A stretch of DNA of 8,985 nucleotides. Origin: an uncultured Bacteroidota bacterium (GTDB lineage: Bacteria > Bacteroidota > Bacteroidia > Bacteroidales > UBA12481). Every line of letters starts with the position of its first letter. Within the stretch, counting starts at the first letter, position 1. The translations under genes were made by a program, and so were the position numbers. Shown piece by piece: positions 1-6,195 of this stretch. Under the pieces are notes generated by a model. It was not told where the DNA came from. It ran no database searches and was given only the letters and a program-made list of their open reading frames with translations. The DNA is taken from the NCBI GenBank assembly GCA_903832165.1, contig CAILAQ010000686.1, positions 1 through 8,985 of the forward strand. The letters are read 5' to 3'.

Positions 1-840
1 CGATCTCATGTCATCCATGTTATCGAAGGAAACGAGAATCATCCGGCCGGAGATGCGGCGGGCGGTTTTCAGGATCGCAAGCTGCTCGGCTGTGGTTATC
101 TGCTGATACAATCCGTACGGGATATCAACAATGGAGACATCAAAATGCTCCGGCCTGTCATGCATGTCACCAGCTGTTATCGAATCGGGATAACTGAAAA
201 AGGATAGATTCCGTTTTGCGTTGTTAGCCACAAACTGGTTGATTTCATACCCCTTTGCCTGGATGCCCATCGAGAGCGCCTCTATCACCACGGTCCCGAT
301 TCCGCAGCAGGGATCGATTAAGGTTTGACCGGTATCGGGCCCCACACCAATATTAACCAGCGCACGGGCAACCCTGAAATTTAATGAGTTGGAATAAGTA
401 TGTGGCTTATTATCGTGATGATGCCAGCTGTAATCATTCTTTTCGTAGGTGCCGAAATACCATTTACCGTTTGCACTGGTCACTCCGAAAGTCACCTGAG
501 GATTGCGGACATCAGCCTCACCGGTGATAGCGAACCCAAGCTTGCGGATGCTTAGGAGGCGCTCCTGATAATTCCACTCACCCTCCTCTACTTTAATGTA
601 GGTGACCCTGAATTTTTCTGCGGCAAACTGGTCTGCCAGTATTTGCTCAGCAAGGGAATTCAGTGAGCTACCTTCATATAGGATGGTAATCCGCTCTTTG
701 ATAAAAGGACTACGTGAAGGGGAAATCAGCAGCTCTGAAAAGAAATATTTATCGTCATTTAAATGATTAAACAGAAATTTCAATTCCAGTTTACACAGAT
801 CGGCCAGGAACTTTGAATAATTTACGGTGTAGAAATTCAT
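1..840 (-). CDS. TRM11-like SAM-dependent RNA methyltransferase, partial (C-terminus beyond the left edge)
   Basis: The reading frame opens with ATG at 838-840 and stays open for 280 codons to the window edge, so only the C-terminus is missing. The Rossmann-type methyltransferase core is clear: a motif I of the form DPCCGIGT at residues 176-183 (SAM binding), GYEIN at 197-201 (acidic residue for the ribose), GDMH at 224-227, and a motif IV DIPYG at 239-243, a variant of the DPPYG seen in N2-guanine methyltransferases of the TRM11/UPF0020 type. The stretch HTYSNSLNFRVARALVNI just before motif I is also typical of that family. The first 150 residues should hold the RNA-binding part, but I cannot see a convincing THUMP domain. 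Family knowledge suggests methylation of a guanosine in tRNA; for bacterial members the target is inference. No signal peptide, so cytoplasmic. It lies 45 bases downstream of the barrel gene, in the same direction, and could be read through from it. Confidence 0.8.
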   Translation of the reverse strand, partial: MNFYTVNYSKFLADLCKLELKFLFNHLNDDKYFFSELLISPSRSPFIKERITILYEGSSLNSLAEQILADQFAAEKFRVTYIKVEEGEWNYQERLLSIRKLGFAITGEADVRNPQVTFGVTSANGKWYFGTYEKNDYSWHHHDNKPHTYSNSLNFRVARALVNIGVGPDTGQTLIDPCCGIGTVVIEALSMGIQAKGYEINQFVANNAKRNLSFFSYPDSITAGDMHDRPEHFDVSIVDIPYGLYQQITTAEQLAILKTARRISGRMILVSFDNMDDMRS

Positions 841-855
841 CAGGCGAAGTTGGCT

Positions 856-871
856 ATATCGGAATCGATAT
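856..871. repeat. Small perfect dyad between two minus-strand genes
   Basis: ATATCG at 856-861 and CGATAT at 866-871 are exact inverted copies around a 4-base loop. It falls in the 45-base gap between the stop of the barrel gene and the start of the methyltransferase. The stem is short and AT-rich and has no T-run beside it, so it would be a poor terminator; an operator or chance are equally possible. Confidence 0.25.
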
Positions 872-885
872 GCAAACTTGCCCTA

Positions 886-2013
886 TCAGGCTTTTTTCTC
901 TTTAAGAATTTTATATCCGAAACCCAGCGAGTAATAGTGACCACTGAACGGTGCAGCTTTAAAAGCAAGATTGAAACGGCCCATATTGAACTGCAGGGCA
1001 AGGCCGTAAATAAAGTGACTGTTCTTTTGGTTAACGTCGATCAGGTTTGCGATAGAATAGGTATCGGAACCTTCACCAACCGTGGTATAGAAGCTTTTGG
1101 CAATTTTAATATCTACACCGCCATCACTCTGGAGCTTGTAACTTGATTGGTTCCATGAGGAAAACAGCGACAGATCGAGAAATCCGAATTTTTTAGTCAG
1201 GACCGCTTCAAGTCCAAAGTTGTTTGATTTATAATTTACTCCGGTAAGGTTATTTGTGACGATAATTTTGTCGGTGCTGGGTGCATCAATCTTGCCGATC
1301 AGGTCGGCACCTACTGCAGCGCCTAGGCTTATCAGACTATAATTGATTCCAAGGGACAAAAAGAATTTCCGGTCGTGCAAAACCGGCACCCAGTTAAAAA
1401 CATCGTGCCTGATACCAAACGCAGCCATGACATCTTTTGAGATGGAAAAGTTATTGGCAATGCCTTTTGTGGCCAGTTTGATGGCTCCGGGCAGAATCCC
1501 GACTGAGACTTCTGTTCCGTATCCCAGTCCCAGGCTGAAAACAGGCAGCAGGGCAGGCGAAATCCCGATACTGGTTCCAAGGCCGGGAAACAACGGCAAA
1601 CCAAAACCGAGGTTATCGCCGGTAAACGGGTTTACGACCGGAACGCCGGTTCCCTCATCAATAAACCGGAAAACCAGTTTGCCCGGGCTTTGGGTTCCAA
1701 ACAATGTTGGCATTCCTCCGGTAATCTCAAAATTTTGGGTAAAACCAGGCGCGATATAATCTGTACTCAGCCCGGCACCTAACTTGAGGGAAAAAGATAG
1801 TTCCCATTTTTTGAGCACATTGCCGGTTGTATTGAGGTTATTCAGGAACGCAAATCCCTGGTGACGGGTCAGGTCCACCAGATAGGAATTTGCATAGGCT
1901 GAAAAATTTGCAGGAATGGTATTTATTTGGTTCGCAACGTTGACTTGAGCAGTCGCTGCCGCAGAAGAAAGCAGAATTGCCAGCAACAGGGAGGGTACAT
2001 ATTTATGGTTCAT
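886..2013 (-). CDS. Secreted DUF6588-like protein, predicted outer-membrane beta-barrel
   Basis: A 375-residue protein with an N-terminal signal peptide (basic start MNHK, hydrophobic LLLAILLSS, probable cleavage after ATA at about residue 22). The mature part is rich in glycine, serine and alternating hydrophobic residues, for example around 165-185 (GLGTSIGISP, GLGYGTEVSVG) and in the C-terminal third, where amphipathic strands such as KFFLSLGINYSL, HFIYGLALQFNM and HYYSLGFGYKIL alternate with polar turns. This pattern fits a barrel in the outer membrane. The N-terminal block with ANSYLVDLTRHQGFAFLNN and the overall length resemble Bacteroidota proteins annotated DUF6588; that assignment is from memory and was not searched. 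The protein ends in a basic KEKKA rather than a terminal aromatic residue, which is unusual for a classical barrel. The gene follows the lipoprotein gene by 40 bases with no clear promoter between, so the two are probably co-transcribed. The molecular function is unknown. Confidence 0.75.
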   Translation of the reverse strand: MNHKYVPSLLLAILLSSAAATAQVNVANQINTIPANFSAYANSYLVDLTRHQGFAFLNNLNTTGNVLKKWELSFSLKLGAGLSTDYIAPGFTQNFEITGGMPTLFGTQSPGKLVFRFIDEGTGVPVVNPFTGDNLGFGLPLFPGLGTSIGISPALLPVFSLGLGYGTEVSVGILPGAIKLATKGIANNFSISKDVMAAFGIRHDVFNWVPVLHDRKFFLSLGINYSLISLGAAVGADLIGKIDAPSTDKIIVTNNLTGVNYKSNNFGLEAVLTKKFGFLDLSLFSSWNQSSYKLQSDGGVDIKIAKSFYTTVGEGSDTYSIANLIDVNQKNSHFIYGLALQFNMGRFNLAFKAAPFSGHYYSLGFGYKILKEKKA

Positions 2014-2053
2014 GACTGTTTTGTTGAAGATTGATAAATTTTAACGAGAGGCA

Positions 2054-2884
2054 TTAATTATAAGGGGTCAATTCAAGTATTCCCTTTTTACCATCAGATA
2101 CGCCTGAGAGTTTGATATAACCAAAACGGGATTCGAGCACAGTAAGAGTGGTGTTGAAATTTGGAAAGACCAGCGTCAGTTGTACCTCCCCGGTGGTTGT
2201 TTTAGCAACCTTATAGGAACCGATAATCATATAAATTTCACTTTCAGTGCCGAATAACTTCAGCTCCTTTGGAGAGCGCAAACGACCGGGAAAGAAATAA
2301 AACCGGTCGGCCTTCATGAACTGCATCATATTATCGGAGTAATAATTCCATTCCGGATCCTTGGTCAGGTCTTTTCCCTTGTCATCCACGATGGATTTTA
2401 TCCCCCAGGATAATGGCGAATCAGAATACCAAGTATCCTCATCCCATTTGCGCAAACAGAGATGCAGGTGTGCAGGAGGGGTATTTAGCCCTTTGCTGAC
2501 ATTTACTTTTATATGATATAAAAAAAGCCCTTCTTTATAATCTGTAACCGTTGCCGAACTCGCATCATAGGTCACTGCTGGATCTGACCAGGTTGAGTTG
2601 CCTAACGAATCCCGGCCATCATAATAAATTGATGGTAATGTATTGATGTGATCCGCCTTAGTAATGGGAATCGCAAACATTAAATGACCCATTAGACTAC
2701 CAGACAGCATATTCGAATTCGGTGTAATATCCGCCCACCCGTTTTCAAAATTATCCCGGGAGGAGTAGAACTTTTTGTAACCATTAGTAGTATCAACGGC
2801 GTAAAAATCAGTTTCGCAGGAGGAAATCCCTATCACGAATAAAATGACCAGGAAGATGGCTTTTGTGAAAAATAATTTGTTCAT
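2054..2884 (-). CDS. Unrecognised lipoprotein
   Basis: I choose the ATG at 2882-2884, giving 276 residues, because it begins a textbook lipoprotein signal: MNKLFFTK, then a hydrophobic run, then a lipobox ending ISSC with the lipid-modified cysteine at residue 23. An in-frame ATG at 2933-2935 would add 17 polar residues ahead of this signal and is less likely, although a promoter-like box further upstream would transcribe both. The mature protein is rich in aromatic residues and alternating hydrophobic strands, suggesting a beta-sandwich. It carries an H-x-H pair (H139, H141) next to a proline pair, and several tryptophans. I do not recognise the family. It is followed after 40 bases by the barrel gene, so a partnership at the outer membrane is plausible but not shown. 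The coding region is intact, with no frameshift. Confidence 0.8.
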   Translation of the reverse strand: MNKLFFTKAIFLVILFVIGISSCETDFYAVDTTNGYKKFYSSRDNFENGWADITPNSNMLSGSLMGHLMFAIPITKADHINTLPSIYYDGRDSLGNSTWSDPAVTYDASSATVTDYKEGLFLYHIKVNVSKGLNTPPAHLHLCLRKWDEDTWYSDSPLSWGIKSIVDDKGKDLTKDPEWNYYSDNMMQFMKADRFYFFPGRLRSPKELKLFGTESEIYMIIGSYKVAKTTTGEVQLTLVFPNFNTTLTVLESRFGYIKLSGVSDGKKGILELTPYN

Positions 2885-2967
2885 AACTGCTCGAATTTTA
2901 AAATAATATACTGGAGGTTGGGCCTCCGGTTTCATCTTTTCAGTGAGCAGGCTAGCTTCCTCAAGAA

Positions 2968-2975
2968 CAAAAGTA
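2968..2975 (-). promoter_or_regulatory. Candidate -7 box for the lipoprotein and barrel operon
   Basis: Read on the minus strand this is TACTTTTG, an exact match to the Bacteroidota sigma-ABfr -7 consensus TAnnTTTG. About 20 bases upstream there is only a weak GTTA in place of the usual TTTG at -33. Transcription would start a few bases downstream, leaving a leader of roughly 75 to 80 bases before the chosen lipoprotein start at 2884. Confidence 0.45.
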
Positions 2976-3059
2976 GTCGAGTGTTATTGGATTAACATGT
3001 AAATCGGTTACTATTTGACCAACGGCGTATTTTTCCATGTGAGCAATCACCGCTAATCA

Positions 3060-3067
3060 TATCTTTG
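3060..3067 (+). promoter_or_regulatory. Candidate -7 box for the esterase and propeller operon
   Basis: TATCTTTG matches the Bacteroidota -7 consensus TAnnTTTG exactly. A TGTG at 3038-3041, 18 bases upstream, could be a weak -33 TTTG element. The ATG of the esterase follows at 3084, so the leader would be short, about 10 bases. The ten bases TATCTTTGAT are identical to those of the box at 6146. With the minus-strand box at 2968 this makes a divergent promoter region in a 148-base gap. Confidence 0.5.
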
Positions 3068-3083
3068 ATAAGCAAAATGTATC

Positions 3084-4718
3084 ATGGATATGAGACTTAA
3101 AATTCCCCTCCTTCTCCTTCCGTTTTTCTTCGTTTTACTGCAGGCATCCAACGGTCAGGCGGTACAACAAAACAGTGCCGGATTAAAATTCAGCGTTTCC
3201 TTTGATAAATCCGTTCATTCATCCAATATTACCGGGCGAGTTTATGTGATGATTTCGCGAAAAGATACCCGTGAGCCCAGAAATCAGGTGGGTGTTTCAG
3301 GGGTTCCCTTCTGGGGAATGAATGTTGATGGACTGGCCCCTGGCCAGTGTGCATCCATTGATGACAAGGTTTTCGGATATCCCCTGGAAAGCATAAAGGA
3401 TATTCCTGCCGGCGACTATTTCGTGCAGGGATTCATCAATATTTATACTGAGTTTAAGCGGTCAGACGGGCATACGCTCTGGATGCACAACGACCAGTGG
3501 GAAGGTCAGGACTGGCGCCGCGGCGAAGGGAATCTGTATAGTACTGTCAAAAAGGTAACTATCGACCCTGCAAAACCTGAAACCATTGAGCTGATGTGTA
3601 CCAATGCGATCCCGGCAGTTAAAATTCCTGAGGATACGAAAATGGTGAAGCGGATTAAATTTAAAAGTAAGATGCTTTCCGATTTCTGGGGCCAGCCGAT
3701 CTACCTGGGTGCAACGGTTCTCTTGCCAAATGGTTACGACGAACATCAGGATAAATTCTATCCGGTAAATTACGAGCATGGCCATTTCGGACTGGGAGTT
3801 CCTTTCGGGTTTCGTGATCCGTCGGCACCCGCAGCAGCCTCCGGTCGACCGGATCAGGGCTTTACCGGTTTCTGGATGTCCGATACCTGCCCGCCCATGA
3901 TCGTCATAAATATTCTGCATCCCTGTCCGTATTATGATGATTCATACGCGGTGAATTCCCCCAATGTGGGCCCCTATGATGATGCCATCAATCAGGAGCT
4001 TATTCCGATGCTGGAGCAGAAATTCAGGATCATCGGGCAGCCTTATGCACGTATATTATCGGGAGGTTCAACCGGCGGCTGGATATCGCTGCAGCAGCAA
4101 ATATTTCATCCGGATTTCTATGGTGGCGTATTCTCCTCCTGTGCCGACCCGGTTGATTTTCATTATCATCAGATCGTGAATATTTATGATGATCCGAACG
4201 CCTATTACGTGGAATTTGAGTGGAACCGGATTGAGCGGCCCGATACGCGGCGAACCGACGGGAACGTGCGGTCGACCATGGCCAATGAAAACCTGTACGA
4301 ACTGGTGGTCGGAGATAAGAGCCGGTCGGGTGGCCAGTGGGACATCTGGGAAGCAGCTTTCAGTCCGATCGGGCCCGACGGATATCCGATGCGTGTATGG
4401 GACAAGCGCACGGGCGTTATCGATCATGCCGTGGCAGCTCAGTGGAAGAAATATGACCTGCATGTTTATCTGGAAGAAAACTGGCCGAAAATCGGAAAGG
4501 ACCTGGTGGGGAAATTTTTCATTTATACCGGAGATATGGATACGTATTATCTGAATAATGCGATGGAATTGCTCGATGGATTTCTGAAGAAGACTAAGGA
4601 TCCTTATTTCGATGGGCTTGTTGAATTCGGCCGGAAGCAGCCGCACGGATATGGTCCCCGAGGGGCAGAACTCGTGAAATTGATGGCCAAGCAAGTGGAG
4701 AAAAATTCTAAAAAATAA
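3084..4718 (+). CDS. Secreted alpha/beta-hydrolase, putative esterase family
   Basis: A 544-residue protein with a signal peptide (about residues 1-25, hydrophobic LLLLPFFFVLLQ, cleavage near NGQA); a second ATG two codons in (3090) would work equally well. Residues 30-180 form a beta-rich N-terminal region of unknown fold with many aromatic residues. The hydrolase domain begins near residue 200. Its nucleophile elbow is SGGSTGG, with Ser329 in G-x-S-x-G. Later come GDMD at 483-486, offering the catalytic aspartate (D484 or D486), and His521 in the C-terminal PHGYGPRG, completing a Ser-Asp-His triad. The order and spacing match the putative esterase (esterase D-like) family, which includes feruloyl and acetyl-xylan esterases, but the substrate cannot be read from the sequence. 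It is expected in the periplasm or outside the cell. The stop is only 3 bases before the propeller gene, so the two are almost certainly one transcript. Confidence 0.85.
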   Translation: MDMRLKIPLLLLPFFFVLLQASNGQAVQQNSAGLKFSVSFDKSVHSSNITGRVYVMISRKDTREPRNQVGVSGVPFWGMNVDGLAPGQCASIDDKVFGYPLESIKDIPAGDYFVQGFINIYTEFKRSDGHTLWMHNDQWEGQDWRRGEGNLYSTVKKVTIDPAKPETIELMCTNAIPAVKIPEDTKMVKRIKFKSKMLSDFWGQPIYLGATVLLPNGYDEHQDKFYPVNYEHGHFGLGVPFGFRDPSAPAAASGRPDQGFTGFWMSDTCPPMIVINILHPCPYYDDSYAVNSPNVGPYDDAINQELIPMLEQKFRIIGQPYARILSGGSTGGWISLQQQIFHPDFYGGVFSSCADPVDFHYHQIVNIYDDPNAYYVEFEWNRIERPDTRRTDGNVRSTMANENLYELVVGDKSRSGGQWDIWEAAFSPIGPDGYPMRVWDKRTGVIDHAVAAQWKKYDLHVYLEENWPKIGKDLVGKFFIYTGDMDTYYLNNAMELLDGFLKKTKDPYFDGLVEFGRKQPHGYGPRGAELVKLMAKQVEKNSKK

Positions 4719-4721
4719 CTA

Positions 4722-5990
4722 ATGAAACTCAGGATATTTATAATGGCCATTGTCTTTGCATCCGGCCTTTGTTCATCAATTGCCCAGGATAACTGGACCC
4801 ATTTCAGGGGAACCAATCTCAATGGAATATCAGAGGCAAAAGAGGCTCCGGTTCTGTGGAACGACAGTACGAATATTCTGTGGAAAACGGATATCGAAGG
4901 GAAAGGATGGTCGTCGCCCGTGGTTTTCGGCAATCAGGTATGGGTAACTACTGCAAGCGGTTCAGGCAGGGATATGTCGGCGATTTGTCTGGATCTGAAT
5001 TCCGGGAAAATCATATTCAACCTGAAGCTTTTCAATCCCGATTCCATTTACGGCAAGCACGATGTGAATACTTATGCCACACCTACGCCATGCATTGAGG
5101 AGGGCCGGGTATACCTGCATTTCGGCACCTACGGAACCGCTTGCCTGAATACCACAGATGGAACAACCCTATGGAAGCGGACCGACCTGAATTGCGACCA
5201 CGCCCAGGGCCCGGGGGCATCACCTTTTCTGCATAAAAATCTGCTGATCCTGCATATCGAAGGAACAGATGTCCAATATCTTGTGGCGCTCGATAAACTC
5301 TCCGGTAAAACGGTATGGAAAACCGACCGGCCAAAAGCTGTTTACGAGCCTTTGCTGCCCATTGGTAAAAAGGCTTATATCACTCCGATCATTATCAATG
5401 TAAAGGGAAGGGATCTGCTGATTTCGAATGGTTCAGCCGTATGCATTGCCTATGATCCCGAGACCGGGGAGGAAGTATGGCGCATTGTTCAGGGAGAGGA
5501 TTCCACGATTGCAAGCCCGGTTTCTGAGAATGGGATTGTTTATTTTTTACCCGGATTTGTAACGGGGGCCGATGGAGAAAAGTCTGCCGAATTGCTGGCC
5601 GTGAATCCCGATGGCAAAGGGGATATTGCGGCGACGAATATCCTTTGGCGTTTCCGTTTGCCCGTTTTACAATTGTCGACTCCGTTGATCAAGGACGGGC
5701 TGATATACATGATAGACACCCGCAATACACTATACTGCCTGGATGCCGGAACAGGTGCGGTTGTTTATTCCAGGAAGCAGAATCAGAAATATCATTCCTC
5801 CCCATTATATGCAAATGGCAACCTGTATTTTACCTCCGCCCGGGGAGAAACGATGGTGATAAAAGCCGGCAAAAAATTTGAGCTGGTTGGACTGAACAAA
5901 TTGCCAGGTGAGGTTTTTGCCACGCCCGCAATCGTGGGTAACTCAATTTTACTGAGGAATGAGAGGAGTTTGTACCGGATCGGAAGGTAA
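4722..5990 (+). CDS. Secreted PQQ-like beta-propeller repeat protein
   Basis: A 422-residue protein with a signal peptide (MKLRIFIMAIVFASG, probable cleavage after SIA at about residue 21). The mature protein opens with WTHFRGTNLNG, the tryptophan-rich start common to secreted PQQ-like propeller proteins. At least five blade signatures of the form xD-x-x-[ST]G-x-x-x-[WY] are visible, at about residues 90-100 (SGKIIFN), 142-153 (DGTTLWKR), 190-201 (SGKTVWKT), 244-255 (TGEEVWRI) and 340-351 (TGAVVYSR), spaced roughly 50 apart except for a longer insert between the fourth and fifth. This is the PQQ_2 / BamB-like propeller type. I see no added cytochrome or dehydrogenase region, so a binding or scaffolding role is more likely than redox catalysis. 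It has no promoter of its own and starts 3 bases after the esterase stop, which suggests a shared function, possibly handling the same substrate. Confidence 0.85.
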   Translation: MKLRIFIMAIVFASGLCSSIAQDNWTHFRGTNLNGISEAKEAPVLWNDSTNILWKTDIEGKGWSSPVVFGNQVWVTTASGSGRDMSAICLDLNSGKIIFNLKLFNPDSIYGKHDVNTYATPTPCIEEGRVYLHFGTYGTACLNTTDGTTLWKRTDLNCDHAQGPGASPFLHKNLLILHIEGTDVQYLVALDKLSGKTVWKTDRPKAVYEPLLPIGKKAYITPIIINVKGRDLLISNGSAVCIAYDPETGEEVWRIVQGEDSTIASPVSENGIVYFLPGFVTGADGEKSAELLAVNPDGKGDIAATNILWRFRLPVLQLSTPLIKDGLIYMIDTRNTLYCLDAGTGAVVYSRKQNQKYHSSPLYANGNLYFTSARGETMVIKAGKKFELVGLNKLPGEVFATPAIVGNSILLRNERSLYRIGR

Positions 5991-6015
5991 AACGGTACCT
6001 GAACAGTAACATTTT

Positions 6016-6062
6016 GGATCATTTTGCTGACTCCGGCAAAATGATCGCTGATGATCCTTTTT
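6016..6062 (+). terminator. Terminator-like hairpin after the esterase and propeller operon
   Basis: GATCATTTTGC (6017-6027) and GCAAAATGATC (6036-6046) form a perfect 11-base-pair stem with an 8-base loop, 26 bases after the propeller stop. A second copy of ATGATC at 6051-6056 lets GGATCAT (6016-6022) pair instead with ATGATCC (6051-6057), which is followed directly by five Ts (6058-6062). Either form would halt transcription leaving the operon. The long stem lacks an adjoining T-run, the second form has one. Confidence 0.55.
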
Positions 6063-6080
6063 CGGAACTAACTCCGAAAA
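6059..6080. repeat. Inverted repeat in the 5991-6195 gap
   Basis: TTTTCGGA (6059-6066) and TCCGAAAA (6073-6080) are exact inverted copies around a 6-base spacer. The left arm overlaps the T-run of the terminator. It could be a second terminator hairpin read in either direction or a dyad for a regulator. Confidence 0.4.
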
Positions 6081-6114
6081 TAGATACTAAATCCGGAGTA
6101 TATTCCGAAAATAG
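6073..6114. repeat. Direct repeat pair TCCGAAAATAG
   Basis: The 11-base TCCGAAAATAG occurs at 6073-6083 and again at 6104-6114, 31 bases apart start to start, or about three helical turns. Between them lie ATACT (6084-6088) and its inverse AGTAT (6097-6101), flanking a TCCGGA palindrome. All of it sits upstream of the -7 box at 6146, where an operator would be expected. Confidence 0.4.
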
Positions 6115-6145
6115 CCACATTGGGGAATCAAATCAGAATATTAAG

Positions 6146-6153
6146 TATCTTTG
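6146..6153 (+). promoter_or_regulatory. Candidate -7 box for the two carboxypeptidase-regulatory-domain genes
   Basis: TATCTTTG matches TAnnTTTG and continues as TATCTTTGAT, as at 3060. A TTG at 6120-6122 might act as the -33 element, but the 23-base spacing is on the long side. The start codon follows at 6196, giving a leader of about 35 bases. Confidence 0.5.
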
Positions 6154-6195
6154 ATCATCCCCCCTTGCTTTTCAATGTAATCTAACCTAACCACT

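Noticed and set aside
850..1146. Plus-strand open frame of 98 codons across the end of the barrel gene
   Set aside because: It overlaps the barrel gene almost entirely, has no start context or motif, and is best explained as its complement.
1343..1759. Plus-strand open frame of 138 codons inside the barrel gene
   Set aside because: Proline- and threonine-rich, antisense to the glycine-rich barrel, and with no promoter or signal peptide; a shadow.
3462..3920. Minus-strand open frame of 152 codons inside the esterase gene
   Set aside because: It is antisense to a well-supported hydrolase, has no signal or motif, and is rich in residues typical of a shadow frame.
4068..4694. Minus-strand open frame of 208 codons inside the esterase gene
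   Set aside because: It lies opposite the nucleophile-to-histidine part of the esterase and its composition (many I, P, H and R) is that of an antisense frame; no domain is seen.
4722..5990. PQQ-dependent dehydrogenase
   Set aside because: The propeller lacks the size and extra motifs of quinoprotein dehydrogenases, and no haem-binding CxxCH is seen.
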